Shown here piece by piece: positions 1 to 8,642 of a stretch of DNA of 64,000 nucleotides. A model generated the notes under the pieces. The model had not been told where the DNA came from. It did no database searches and saw only the letters and a program-made list of their open reading frames with translations. The position numbers and the translations under genes are program-made. Source of the DNA: Cohnella caldifontis (lineage in GTDB: Bacteria > Bacillota > Bacilli > Paenibacillales > Paenibacillaceae). The stretch lies in contig NZ_JAQZSJ010000002.1 of the NCBI RefSeq assembly GCF_029360585.1, positions 434,001 through 498,000 on the forward strand, given 5' to 3'. Position 1 is the stretch's first letter. Each line of letters begins with the position of its first letter.

Positions 1-732
1 GGACAGCGGCTGGACCGGGGAATCGTCGATTCCGTGAGCCGCCCGTTTCATCCAGGCCCCGTATATGCCGAATTTGGCGGTTAACATGCCTTCGTCCGCC
101 GCGGCCAGCTCGCCGATCGTTCGGATGTTCAGCCTTTTTAGTTTGTCCGCCGTTTTCGAACCGATGCCGAATAAAGTTTGACACGGCTTGCCCCATAGCA
201 ATGCAGGCACGTCCCTGCGACGCAGGACGGTCACCGCGTCGGGCTTGCGCATGTCCGAAGCCATTTTCGCCAGTAATTTGTTGGGGGCGACCCCGATCGA
301 ACAAGGGAGGGACAATTCTTCCCGCACCCGCCTGCGTATCGTCTCCGCGATCTCGAGCGGGGTGCCGAATTGGCCGCTGCCCGTCACGTCGAGATAACAT
401 TCGTCGATGGATACGGCTTCAAGCATCGGCGTATAGTTGCCGGCGATCCGCATGAAAGCCCGGCTGTATTTGCGGTACAAATCGAAGTCGGGGGCGATCA
501 GGATGAGATCCGGGCACAAGGCCATCGCTTGCCTTACGGTCATGCCCGTTCGGACGCCCCGCGCGCGGGCCTCATACGAGCTGGTGACGAGAATGCCTTT
601 CCGAAGCTCCACGCTGCCGGCCACGCCCGTCGGTTTGCCCTTGTACATGTCCGGCTGCTCGGCGGCGTGCACGGAACAGTAGAACGCGTTCATGTCAATA
701 TGAAGGATATACCTGCGTTTATCCCCGGTCAT
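1..732 (-). CDS. dinB: DNA polymerase IV (Y-family translesion polymerase), 3' end off the left edge
   Basis: Error-prone Y-family polymerase that copies damaged templates. The 244 visible codons hold the palm and fingers plus the start of the thumb. HIDMNAFYCSVH near residues 11-22 carries the first metal-binding aspartate, and SIDECYLDV near residues 107-115 carries the catalytic Asp-Glu pair. The helix-hairpin-helix signature FGIGSKTADKL follows. The family is usually 350-420 residues, so the little-finger domain and stop lie outside the window. Cys replaces the commoner Ala in both motifs, as in some UvrX/YqjW-like Bacillus polymerases, so the exact paralogue (PolY1-like or UvrX-like) is uncertain. 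The start ATG sits at 732. A LexA-like box and a TATAAT box lie just upstream, suggesting SOS control. Confidence 0.9.
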   Translation of the reverse strand, partial: MTGDKRRYILHIDMNAFYCSVHAAEQPDMYKGKPTGVAGSVELRKGILVTSSYEARARGVRTGMTVRQAMALCPDLILIAPDFDLYRKYSRAFMRIAGNYTPMLEAVSIDECYLDVTGSGQFGTPLEIAETIRRRVREELSLPCSIGVAPNKLLAKMASDMRKPDAVTVLRRRDVPALLWGKPCQTLFGIGSKTADKLKRLNIRTIGELAAADEGMLTAKFGIYGAWMKRAAHGIDDSPVQPLS

Positions 733-747
733 CGCGCCGCCCTCCCC

Positions 748-761
748 CGAACGTGCATTCG
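748..761 (-). promoter_or_regulatory. LexA (DinR)-like SOS box of dinB
   Basis: CGAACGTGCATTCG matches the Gram-positive LexA consensus CGAAC-N4-GTTCG with one mismatch. It lies between the dinB -10 box (TATAAT on the minus strand, 777-782) and the dinB start at 732, where a bound repressor would block the promoter. The site is seen directly; the regulator is inferred. Confidence 0.65.
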
Positions 762-819
762 GACTTCGTCCCTTCCATTATAAAAGCTTCCCCAACGCAA
801 CGGCAACACCAAGGCGCCT

Positions 820-848
820 TCTACATTTGGGGAAAACCATGCTATAAT
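820..848 (+). promoter_or_regulatory. Sigma-A type promoter of cimA
   Basis: A perfect -10 TATAAT at 843-848 is preceded after 17 bases by TCTACA (4 of 6 match to TTGACA) at 820-825. The cimA ribosome binding site begins 23 bases downstream. Confidence 0.6.
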
Positions 849-886
849 GGATACACTTGCTTGAAGTCCTAAGGGGGAAGTTCGTT

Positions 887-2512
887 TTGGGCATGTCCGA
901 ACAAATCACCATTTTCGATACGACGCTTCGCGACGGCACGCAGGGAGAAGGCATCAGCCTGACGGCCGAAGACAAAATCAAAATCGCCCTTAAGCTCGAC
1001 GCGCTGGGCGTCCAATATATCGAAGGCGGCAATCCCGGCAGCAACGGCAAAGACATCGAGTTTTTCCGACGGGTCCGCGACATGAAGCTGAAAGCCAAGC
1101 TCACCGCGTTCGGAAGCACCCGCCGCAAAAACTCCTCCTGCGAACAGGACGTTAACCTGAAGCATTTGACCGAATCCGGCGCCGCGGCGGCGACATTGGT
1201 CGGCAAAACGTGGGACTTTCACGTCCATACCGCCCTGCAGACGACGCTGGAAGAAAACTTGGCGATGATCTACGAGTCCCTGGCCTTCGTGCGGAGCCGC
1301 GGGATGGAAGCTTTGTTCGACGCCGAGCACTTCTTCGACGGTTATAAGGCGAATCCGGAATACGCGTTGGCTTCGCTCGCGAAAGCCAAGGAAGCCGGGG
1401 CTTCATGGATCGTGCTTTGCGACACGAACGGAGGAACGCTGCCGGGCGAAATCGGAGAAATCGTCTCCCGGGTCGTCAAAGAGATCGACGCTCCGATCGG
1501 CATCCACACCCACAACGACTGCGAACTCGCGGTCGCCAACACGCTCGCGGCCGTAGCCGCCGGCGCCCGCCAGGTTCAGGGCACGATCAACGGCTACGGC
1601 GAACGGTGCGGAAACGCCAACCTTTGCTCCGTGCTGCCGAACCTGCAGCTGAAAATGGGCTATCGCGCCGTCTCCGACGAGCAGTTGAAAATGTTGACCG
1701 GCGTCGCCCGGTACGTCAGCGAGATCGCCAACGTGCACATGCCGGTGAACCAGCCCTACGTCGGCAATGCGGCATTCGCGCATAAAGGCGGCATCCACGT
1801 GTCCGCTATCCTGAAGGATTCCAAAACGTACGAGCACGTCGAGCCGGAACTCGTCGGGAACAAGCAGCGCGTGCTCGTCTCCGAGCTGGCGGGCCAAAGC
1901 AACATCGTCTCCAAAGCCCAGGAAATGGGGCTGGACCTGAACGCCGAGCCCGTGAAGTCGCGGGAAATCATCGACCGCATCAAGGAAATGGAGCACCAAG
2001 GGTACCAGTTCGAAGGCGCGGACGCCTCCCTCGAACTGCTGCTGCGCGACGCGTCCGGCCGGACGAAGGACTTGTTTACGATCGAAAGCGTCCGGCTGAT
2101 GATGGAAAAATCGTCGTCCGGCATGAGTTCGGAAGCGATCGTCAAGCTGAACGTCGAAGGCCGGCAAGTGCTGACGGTTTCCGAAGGCAACGGCCCGGTC
2201 AACGCACTGGACAATGCGCTGCGCAAAGCGATCATGCAGTTCTATCCCGACATCCGCAACATTCATTTGACCGACTATAAAGTCCGGGTGCTGAACGAAA
2301 AAGACGCCTCGGCCGCGAAGGTCCGGGTACTGATCGAATCGACCGATTTCAAGGATACGTGGAGCACGGTCGGCGTTTCCTCCAACGTCATCGAGGCGAG
2401 CTGGGAAGCGCTCATCGACTCCATCCGTTACGCGCTGCTCGGCATGACCAAGCGGGAATCCTTGGAGGAGTCCCAGCCCAAGAGAGAGCAGCACGGCATC
2501 GTGAATTTCTAA
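887..2512 (+). CDS. cimA: (R)-citramalate synthase
   Basis: Condenses pyruvate with acetyl-CoA to citramalate, the entry step of the threonine-independent route to isoleucine. The N-terminal HMGL-like TIM barrel has DTTLRDGTQGEG, the CimA form of the motif (LeuA has RDGEQxPG), and the metal-binding HTHNDCELA. The C-terminal third is a LeuA-type allosteric dimer domain. At 541 residues it has the normal CimA length. The start is taken as TTG 887, eight bases after the strong site AAGGGGGAA (871-879); ATG 893, two codons later in frame, is the alternative. It is a monocistronic unit with its own promoter, and no leuB/C/D genes are nearby. A 53-bp palindromic repeat follows its stop. Confidence 0.9.
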   Translation: MGMSEQITIFDTTLRDGTQGEGISLTAEDKIKIALKLDALGVQYIEGGNPGSNGKDIEFFRRVRDMKLKAKLTAFGSTRRKNSSCEQDVNLKHLTESGAAAATLVGKTWDFHVHTALQTTLEENLAMIYESLAFVRSRGMEALFDAEHFFDGYKANPEYALASLAKAKEAGASWIVLCDTNGGTLPGEIGEIVSRVVKEIDAPIGIHTHNDCELAVANTLAAVAAGARQVQGTINGYGERCGNANLCSVLPNLQLKMGYRAVSDEQLKMLTGVARYVSEIANVHMPVNQPYVGNAAFAHKGGIHVSAILKDSKTYEHVEPELVGNKQRVLVSELAGQSNIVSKAQEMGLDLNAEPVKSREIIDRIKEMEHQGYQFEGADASLELLLRDASGRTKDLFTIESVRLMMEKSSSGMSSEAIVKLNVEGRQVLTVSEGNGPVNALDNALRKAIMQFYPDIRNIHLTDYKVRVLNEKDASAAKVRVLIESTDFKDTWSTVGVSSNVIEASWEALIDSIRYALLGMTKRESLEESQPKREQHGIVNF

Positions 2513-2518
2513 AAAAAA

Positions 2519-2571
2519 TCCCCCAAAAGTGACGCGAAGCTCTGCAGCCTATTCCGATTACTTTTGGGGGA
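2519..2571. repeat. 53-bp palindromic dispersed element, copy A
   Basis: The element runs from TCCCCCAAAAGTGA to ATTACTTTTGGGGGA, with arms that can pair over about 12 bases. On the minus strand it aligns without gaps to the element at 21754-21806, about 40 of 53 bases being identical, including the non-palindromic centre. It lies directly after the cimA stop, so it may act as an RNA hairpin, but no uridine run follows it. Confidence 0.75.
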
Positions 2572-2592
2572 GCCCCCGATTATAAATGCAAA

Positions 2593-2626
2593 AAAATCCA
2601 TCCTGAACGCGTTCAGGATGGATTTT
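2593..2626. terminator. Bidirectional terminator between cimA and the TlpA-like gene
   Basis: A perfect inverted repeat, AAAATCCATCCTGAAC with its complement, is flanked by A/T runs on both sides. The stop codon of the leftward TlpA-like gene lies inside the hairpin. Confidence 0.9.
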
Positions 2627-3212
2627 CGTTTGCGATCGCATCGTCCAAATATTGCTTCCACTGCTTAAGCGGAATGACGCCTTCGATCCGTTCCGCGATT
2701 TTGCCGTCCCGGCCGATGATGAAGCTGGTGGGATAGGCGAATACTTTATAAGCGTTCCCGGCCGTGCCCTTCTCGTCCATCAGCACCGGAAACGGGAATT
2801 CCTTCTCCTGCACGAACTCGCGGGCATTGCGGATTTTATCGTAATTGGTCGCGTTCACGGCATACAGATCGACTTGATCCCCATACTGCTCGTACAGCGA
2901 CACCAAATCGGGAGCTTCGATGTCGCAAGGACCGCACCAAGACGCCCAAAAATTGACGATCAACGGCTTCTCCCTGGGGCCTCCCACCTCGAATTCGCTC
3001 GTGCTGTCCAATGCCGCCAACTTGAAATTCGGGGCGGCCCACCCCTTCTTGGGCGCTTCCTCCTGCGACGCGTTCGCCGGCGCGTCCGCCGCCCTTTCTT
3101 GACGGGGGCCGGCCGCGTTCGAAGCGCCGGAATCCTTGCCCAGCTCGTTGCTAATAATCACGATGGCGATCGCCGCGACAACGGCGATCAGGATCAGCCA
3201 ATTCTTTTTCAT
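2613..3212 (-). CDS. TlpA/ResA-like membrane-anchored thiol-disulfide oxidoreductase
   Basis: A 199-residue protein with one N-terminal membrane anchor (about residues 5-22), an Ala/Pro-rich linker, and an extracytoplasmic thioredoxin fold. The redox motif WCGPC is at residues 92-96 and the cis-proline is in AYPTS near 161. Proteins of this kind reduce extracytoplasmic disulfides, for example during cytochrome c maturation or sporulation (ResA, StoA). No ccd or res genes adjoin it here, so the substrate cannot be named. It is a single-gene unit ending in the terminator at 2593-2626. Confidence 0.85.
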   Translation of the reverse strand: MKKNWLILIAVVAAIAIVIISNELGKDSGASNAAGPRQERAADAPANASQEEAPKKGWAAPNFKLAALDSTSEFEVGGPREKPLIVNFWASWCGPCDIEAPDLVSLYEQYGDQVDLYAVNATNYDKIRNAREFVQEKEFPFPVLMDEKGTAGNAYKVFAYPTSFIIGRDGKIAERIEGVIPLKQWKQYLDDAIANENPS

Positions 3213-3371
3213 CCGTCAAACCCTCTTTTCCGTTTCCGCCCGAATGCCGCGCCTTTCCTATTTTACCTCATTTCCCGGCCGCCACCAAATTTCGCGCCGA
3301 ATGGGCATTTGGGAAAGCGGGAACCTTATCGGTGCAGATGCTCGGTCAGAGTACGACAAGGAGGAGCCGAA

Positions 3372-4682
3372 ATGGACGCCGCAGGAACGAAACGGAAGCT
3401 CCGGGTGACTTTCACCAGCGAAATCGAAGGCGACGGCATCGCGGAGGAAGAGCAGACGCCGAAGGCGAAGCCCAAATCCGGCAGCAAGCGCAAAGGAAAG
3501 ATTTGGGAGTATATCGCCTTGGCGACCGTTCCGTTGGTACTCGTATTGGGCAATTCGATGCTGGTGCCCATTCTGCCCACGATGCAGCGCGAATTGGGCA
3601 TTTCCAAGTTCCAATCCAGCCTCGTGATCACCCTCTTCTCTGTCGCCGCCGCGATTATCATCCCGTTAGCAGGCTATATGTCCGACCGGTTCAGCCGCAA
3701 AGCCGTCATGATCCCCTCGCTGATCGTCTACGGAGGCGCGGGTATCCTGGCAGGATTCGGCGCCGTATGGCATTCTTACACCGTGCTGATCATCGCGCGG
3801 GCGATCCAAGGGATCGGCGCCGCCGGCACCGCCCCGATCGCAATGGCTTTGGTCGGCGATTTGTATAAAGACGGAAAAGAAAGCCAGGCGCTCGGTTTGA
3901 TCGAGGCTTCGAACGGCTCCGGCAAAGTCATCAGCCCGATTCTCGGATCGCTTCTCGCCTTGCTGGTCTGGTATGCGGCCTTTTTCGCGTTTCCCGCGTT
4001 CTGCCTGCTCTCCCTGCTTGCGGTCATGTTCCTGATCAAGGAACCGAAGCGGACCGCCGAGCCGAAGCCGATCAAGCAATACTTGCAGTCGATCCGGAAA
4101 ATCTTCGCCAAGCACGGCCGTTGGCTGATCTCCTCCTTCTTCAGCGGTTCGCTCGCCCTGTTCATTTTGTTCGGCGTTCTTTTCTTCCTGTCGGATATCC
4201 TGGAGAAGCCGCCCTACTCCATCGACGGCGTATGGAAAGGCTTCGTGCTCGCCATCCCGCTGTTCGGCATGGTGACGACCGCCTATATTACCGGCTCCGT
4301 GATCCGCAAGAACGGCGTGCTCATGCGTTGGCTGATGAACATCGGGCTAGCCCTGATGGTCGTCTCTCTGGCGCTGGCGATCTGGTTCAACAAAAATATT
4401 TACGTCTTCATCGGCCTGCTTACGCTGAGCAGCATCGGCACCGGCCTGCTCTTGCCGTGCTTGAATACCATGATCACCGGCGCGGTCGACAAATCGGAGC
4501 GCGGCATGATCACGTCGCTGTACAGCAGCCTTCGCTTTTTCGGCGTGGCTTTCGGTCCGCCGTTATTCGGCTGGCTTATGGGCATCTCGCACCAGACCGT
4601 GTTCATTACGGTCTCCAGCCTTTCCCTCATTGCGCTGGGACTTGTGTTTTTCTTGGTCAAACCTGGCAAACAAGTCCAGTAA
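3372..4682 (+). CDS. Major facilitator superfamily drug-type exporter
   Basis: A 436-residue MFS protein with a charged cytosolic N-terminus of about 48 residues followed by roughly 12 to 14 hydrophobic segments. The loop 2-3 signature GYMSDRFSRKAVMIP and the motif-C-like stretch GPPLFGWLM suggest a DHA-type proton-coupled exporter, possibly of drugs or metabolites. The start ATG 3372 follows AAGGAGG at 3358-3364. It stands between the leftward TlpA-like gene and the downstream JAMM gene. The substrate is unknown; the family call is secure. Confidence 0.85.
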   Translation: MDAAGTKRKLRVTFTSEIEGDGIAEEEQTPKAKPKSGSKRKGKIWEYIALATVPLVLVLGNSMLVPILPTMQRELGISKFQSSLVITLFSVAAAIIIPLAGYMSDRFSRKAVMIPSLIVYGGAGILAGFGAVWHSYTVLIIARAIQGIGAAGTAPIAMALVGDLYKDGKESQALGLIEASNGSGKVISPILGSLLALLVWYAAFFAFPAFCLLSLLAVMFLIKEPKRTAEPKPIKQYLQSIRKIFAKHGRWLISSFFSGSLALFILFGVLFFLSDILEKPPYSIDGVWKGFVLAIPLFGMVTTAYITGSVIRKNGVLMRWLMNIGLALMVVSLALAIWFNKNIYVFIGLLTLSSIGTGLLLPCLNTMITGAVDKSERGMITSLYSSLRFFGVAFGPPLFGWLMGISHQTVFITVSSLSLIALGLVFFLVKPGKQVQ

Positions 4683-4737
4683 ATCCGTTGCTTGCCGGCG
4701 CGGTTTCCTCCATACTGGGGTCAAGGAGAGGAAACCG

Positions 4738-5166
4738 ATGGAAAGGCTCGAAAATGCGGCTTTTAAAAGCGGGGTATTGGAACGGTTGGCGGAGCAATGC
4801 CGGCGCCGTCTTCCGAGCGAAACCTGCGGCGTCTTGTTTGGAACGGCGGATGCCGCGGTCGTGCGGATCGACGGGTTTTCGGTCGTTCGCAACGCTTCGC
4901 CGCGCCCATCCTCCTTTTTTGCCTTTGACCCGGCAGACTGGGTGCGGACGTATTACGAAGCGCGGAATCGCGGCCAGCGGATCGTCGGCTATTTCCATTC
5001 CCATCCGGACGGATCGGTTCTTCCGAGCCCCGGGGACTCGGATGGCCGCCCGCTTGAGGGAACGTATTGGATTGTCGGAGTCGCTCAGGAGAATTATTGC
5101 ATTGCCGGGTATCAAGCCGCTCCGGACGGCGGCTGGTTGCCGCTTCGGCTGCTGCCGGACGGTTAA
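4738..5166 (+). CDS. Stand-alone JAMM/MPN metalloprotease domain protein
   Basis: A 142-residue single-domain protein. The zinc protease signature is complete: Glu28 in SETCGVLFG, His87 and His89 in YFHSHP, then Ser97 and Asp100 (SxxD). Bacterial stand-alone JAMM proteins cleave isopeptide or C-terminal extensions, for example from ThiS/MoaD-type sulfur carrier proteins (Mec+ family). No such carrier gene is nearby, so the substrate is unknown. ATG 4738 follows AAGGAGAG at 4723-4730. Its TAA overlaps the TAA of the convergent exonuclease gene in the tetranucleotide TTAA at 5163-5166. Confidence 0.85.
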   Translation: MERLENAAFKSGVLERLAEQCRRRLPSETCGVLFGTADAAVVRIDGFSVVRNASPRPSSFFAFDPADWVRTYYEARNRGQRIVGYFHSHPDGSVLPSPGDSDGRPLEGTYWIVGVAQENYCIAGYQAAPDGGWLPLRLLPDG

Positions 5167-5906
5167 TGCCGGCTCAAATAAGCGTACAGGTCGCCTAACG
5201 ATAGGATCTGGCGGCCCAGGATCCGTTTCAGAAACGAAAAATACAGCTTGGCGGTCATGACGGCGTCGTGCAGCGCGTGGTGCCGCTCCGTGATTTCGAT
5301 CCCGCCGCTTTCCAGCAAGCTGTCCAAATCGTATTCCCCCCGTTTCGGATCCAGCCATTTGGCGATCATCATCGTATCGAGAACCCGGTGCGTCAGATGG
5401 ATTTTCGACGTCCTCCAGAGGGCCGAATTCAGAAATTGCTTATCGTGCCCGCTCGCATGGGCGATCAGAACCCGGCGGCCCGTAAAATCCAGGAAATCGT
5501 GCAGCACCTGCATCAACTCTCCGCCCTTTTCGGCCATCTCGTTCGTGATGCCCGTTAACTCCACGATATGCTTGGGGATTCTGCGCTTCGGATTGACCAG
5601 GCGATAGAAAGGCTCCGCTTCCTCGAACTCGCCCCCGCGGATCCGCACGCCGCCCACGGAGATGATCTCGTCTCCGCCGTACGGGTAGAATCCGGTCGTT
5701 TCCAGATCGAAGACGACCGCCTCCATCTCCGACAGCGGCGTATCCAGCGTGCTCTCCTTTCTTTGCTCCCGCGAAATCGAACGGATGAACGCCATTTGCT
5801 GCGCGTTGGAAGAGCCCATCATGGAAGCCAAGGCAGGCGTGATTCCCCCCATTTTATACAGGTGCCACATGCGTCCCATCGGATTGTTCCCTTTAGGTTC
5901 TTTCAT
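5163..5906 (-). CDS. DEDDh 3'-5' exonuclease (DnaQ/PolC-epsilon fold)
   Basis: A 247-residue protein with about 60 residues of N-terminal extension before the exonuclease fold. Exo I is FDLETTG (Asp67, Glu69), Exo II is HASGHDKQF (Asp154), and Exo III is HHALHDAVMTA (His209, Asp214). Such proteins trim 3' ends of DNA or RNA. It begins six bases after the stop of the GlnD-like nucleotidyltransferase gene and is the last member of the amtB unit. The pairing of nucleotidyltransferase and DEDDh nuclease suggests a shared job, but its nature is not evident from sequence. Confidence 0.85.
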   Translation of the reverse strand: MKEPKGNNPMGRMWHLYKMGGITPALASMMGSSNAQQMAFIRSISREQRKESTLDTPLSEMEAVVFDLETTGFYPYGGDEIISVGGVRIRGGEFEEAEPFYRLVNPKRRIPKHIVELTGITNEMAEKGGELMQVLHDFLDFTGRRVLIAHASGHDKQFLNSALWRTSKIHLTHRVLDTMMIAKWLDPKRGEYDLDSLLESGGIEITERHHALHDAVMTAKLYFSFLKRILGRQILSLGDLYAYLSRH

Positions 5907-5912
5907 TTTCCA

Positions 5913-6992
5913 TCACCTCGAGCCATAGCGGTCCCGCATTTCGCGCTCCAATCGGCGCTGCATGAACTTGCCGAATTTGAGCGCCCGCTTCAGCGGCTGG
6001 ACCAAACCGTCCGTCAGTTGTTCCTTCGCGATTTTGCCGCTGCCGATCCATTGGCCGTCCTCGTATTTGGCTGCCGTCAGCAGCCGCAGCTTCACCATGA
6101 GCGCGAACGCATCCGTTGCCGCCTGCGCCTCCGCCGGCGTAAGCAACCCTTTCTCCTGAAGCGCCCCGATCCTCGCAAGCGTACCCGTCTCCCGGATTCC
6201 GGCGCGAACGGCCATCAAGCGGAATACGTTCACCATCGGGATGTAGGCGCCGTATTTGATATCCAGGCCGCCCGCGTTCTCGCCGTACCGTTCCCGCAGC
6301 AGTTGGCCGAACACCCCGACCAGCACTTTGTGGCGCAGCGTGTTTTCCAACATCCGCCGGGCAATGATTGGCGTTTGGAGCACGTCGGTATAAAACCTGT
6401 CTTTCAGCATGCGCGGAAGAGCCTGGTCGCCCGCGATCGCCCGGCCGTCGGCCAGGATCAGCAAATACCGGACGTTCTCCCAGCTCGGCTCCGCGAACCA
6501 CCCGTCGATCTTCTCCTCCCACTCCCGCAGCGAAAGCCGCCAGGATGGATTCGATGCGATCACGTTTCCCTCGCAGGGAGGATACCCCAGCTGCACGAGC
6601 CGGTTCACCGCGATCCGCGAAAACTCGGCGAAATAAGCGGCGTTCGCTTGATTCTCCGCCTCGGAAGAAGCGTCGGCGTAGACGATTCCGCTGTCCTGGT
6701 CGCTCGAAAAAGTGATTTCTCGCCGACCTCCGCTGCCGAACAGCAGATAAGCATAAGGCACGGGAGGGGTGCCGTACCCCAACCGTGCCATTTCCCGTTC
6801 CGCAAGCGAAATCGCCCGGGCGATCAGCGCGTCATGAAGCCCGTTGAGCGCTTCGGCCGTCTCCCCGATCGGCCGATCCGGCATCGTCTCCGATAGACGC
6901 TGCTGCTCTTTTTCCCGCACGGACCGAAGGATTCCGATGTCCGCGATTTCGGAAAACCGTTCTTCATGCGCACCCATTCCGCCACTCGACAT
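5913..6992 (-). CDS. DUF294 nucleotidyltransferase-like protein (GlnD-type catalytic domain)
   Basis: A 359-residue protein. The nucleotidyltransferase signature is intact: GSGGRRE at residues 86-92, then Asp98 and Asp100 in SSDQDSG. It is followed by the helical DUF294 C-terminal domain, with GGLDIKYGAYIPMVNVFRLMA matching the GlnD-like region. It lacks the HD and ACT domains of true GlnD. It lies 45 bases downstream of amtB, and no PII (glnK/nrgB) gene is in the window. A link to nitrogen status is plausible from context, but its target is unknown. ATG 6992 is the start. Confidence 0.8.
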   Translation of the reverse strand: MSSGGMGAHEERFSEIADIGILRSVREKEQQRLSETMPDRPIGETAEALNGLHDALIARAISLAEREMARLGYGTPPVPYAYLLFGSGGRREITFSSDQDSGIVYADASSEAENQANAAYFAEFSRIAVNRLVQLGYPPCEGNVIASNPSWRLSLREWEEKIDGWFAEPSWENVRYLLILADGRAIAGDQALPRMLKDRFYTDVLQTPIIARRMLENTLRHKVLVGVFGQLLRERYGENAGGLDIKYGAYIPMVNVFRLMAVRAGIRETGTLARIGALQEKGLLTPAEAQAATDAFALMVKLRLLTAAKYEDGQWIGSGKIAKEQLTDGLVQPLKRALKFGKFMQRRLEREMRDRYGSR

Positions 6993-7037
6993 TCGCCTGT
7001 TCCTCCCGCTCTAAACGTCCGATTGCCGGAGCTCCGG

Positions 7038-8399
7038 TTAGATGGAAGCGCCCGTTTTCTTCAGGTGCTCCGGATAGCCGTAGCTGCCGTGTTCGCTGAG
7101 GTCGAGACCGATGATTTCTTGTTCTTCCGTGACGCGGAAGCCGATCAGCTTCTTCATGATCCACAGCAGGATGAAGGACGCCGCGAACGCGTAAGCGCCG
7201 CAAACCACGACGGATTCGAATTGCACCCACAGCTGTTCTCCGCCGCCGCCGTAGAAAAGACCCGCTTTGCCGACGCCGACTTTCTCGACCAATTCTTTCG
7301 TTGCAAAGAAACCATTCGCCAAAGTTCCCCAAACCCCTGCCGCGCCGTGAACGGACATGGCGGAAATCGGATCGTCCACCCGGATTTTCTCGAAGAATTT
7401 GGCGCTCAGGAACACCAGCACGCCGGCGACCAGACCGATGACGACTGCCGCCCAAGGCTCGACGTAAGCACAAGAAGCGGTGATGGCCACCAGACCGGCA
7501 AGCGCGCCGTTCAGCATCGTCGGAATGTCGGCTTTGCCCGTAAACAGCCAGGAGACCAGCAGGGCCGCCACCGCGCCTCCGGCAGCGCCGAGCTGCGTGT
7601 TGAACGCGACGTAGCCGAAAAATCCGTCGCCGACGGCGAGCGCGCTGCCCGCGTTGAATCCGAACCAGCCGACCCACAGCAGCAGGACCGACAAAGCCGA
7701 GAACACTTGGTTATGGCCGGAAATTTGGTTTGCGGATCCGTCTTTGTTGTACTTGCCGATCCGCGGCTTCAGCAGGATCGTCGCCGCGAAGGCGCCCATC
7801 GCGCCGGTCAGGTGCACGACGGTCGATCCGGCGTAATCCTGCGAGCCGTCCTCCGCGAGCCATCCGCCGCCCCAGATCCAGTGGGCGATCACCGGATAAA
7901 TCACCGAACCGAAGAGTATCGTATAAATCAGGTAGGAGGAAAGCTTCGCGCGCTCCGCGAAGCCGCCCCAGGCGATCGAGAGCGATACGGCCGCGAAAGC
8001 CAGCTGGAATACGAAGAAGATCGTGGAAGGATAGCTGTCACCATCGCCCGCCGTAAGCGAAGGATCGAAGAAGAAATTGCCGATCCCGATGAACTTGTTC
8101 AGCGATTCGGCCGCATCGGCCCCGAAGGAGAAGCCATACCCTACCGCCCAATAGATCAGGGAGCAAAGCCCCAGCGTGAAAATCGTCTTCCCGGCGACGT
8201 GGCCGGCGTTTTTCATGCGGGTAGAACCGGTTTCCAGAAGAATGAATCCGCCTTGCATCAGAAGAACCAAGACGCCGGCTACCATGATCCACAGCGCGTT
8301 CAGTCCCATGTTCAACGTCGCCGCCGACGGATCCTCCGCGAAAGCCATCGTCGGGAACAGCACCAGCAGCGCGCCCAACGCGATCAAACTTTTCTTCAC
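7038..8399 (-). CDS. amtB: Ammonium transporter
   Basis: Trimeric Amt/MEP/Rh channel that brings ammonium across the cell membrane. An N-terminal signal sequence ends in PTMAFA. Hallmarks follow: GGFILLETGSTRMKNAGH, WIWGGGWL, DYAGSTVVHLTGA (conserved Amt aspartate) and the MSVHGAAGVWG and NTQLGAAGGA pore histidine and helix regions. The start is uncertain. TTG 8402 or GTG 8399 fits the site GTGGGAG (8412-8418), whereas TTG 8411 would be too close. The promoter at 8459-8487 and TnrA/GlnR-like boxes upstream indicate nitrogen control. It heads a leftward unit with the GlnD-like and exonuclease genes. Confidence 0.93.
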   Translation of the reverse strand: MKKSLIALGALLVLFPTMAFAEDPSAATLNMGLNALWIMVAGVLVLLMQGGFILLETGSTRMKNAGHVAGKTIFTLGLCSLIYWAVGYGFSFGADAAESLNKFIGIGNFFFDPSLTAGDGDSYPSTIFFVFQLAFAAVSLSIAWGGFAERAKLSSYLIYTILFGSVIYPVIAHWIWGGGWLAEDGSQDYAGSTVVHLTGAMGAFAATILLKPRIGKYNKDGSANQISGHNQVFSALSVLLLWVGWFGFNAGSALAVGDGFFGYVAFNTQLGAAGGAVAALLVSWLFTGKADIPTMLNGALAGLVAITASCAYVEPWAAVVIGLVAGVLVFLSAKFFEKIRVDDPISAMSVHGAAGVWGTLANGFFATKELVEKVGVGKAGLFYGGGGEQLWVQFESVVVCGAYAFAASFILLWIMKKLIGFRVTEEQEIIGLDLSEHGSYGYPEHLKKTGASI

Positions 8400-8420
8400 C
8401 AAACCGACCAACTCCCACTT

Positions 8421-8437
8421 TGTTAGATTTCATCACA
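8421..8437. promoter_or_regulatory. TnrA/GlnR-like box in the amtB leader
   Basis: TGTTAGATTTCATCACA fits TGTNA-N7-TNACA exactly. It lies between the predicted amtB start of transcription (about 8452) and the ribosome binding site, a position expected of a repressor site. Confidence 0.65.
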
Positions 8438-8458
8438 TTTAAAGAAAGGCTTGATGTC

Positions 8459-8487
8459 ATTATAGTCAGATATTCACGATTTGACAA
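8459..8487 (-). promoter_or_regulatory. Promoter of amtB
   Basis: On the minus strand TTGTCA (8482-8487) and a perfect TATAAT (8459-8464) are 17 bases apart. Transcription would start near 8452. Confidence 0.7.
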
Positions 8488-8642
8488 TACGCAATTCGGT
8501 TTGAGACTCAAATTTATCTGCCAAAATCCTAACATATTGACCACTATCTCGGATCAATGTAAGGATTTCATCTAAAAACGGTGGATTCTTTGATTGCCGA
8601 CTCATAGGCAAGTGGCAAGCCATCGGGATTACGGATCTTTTC

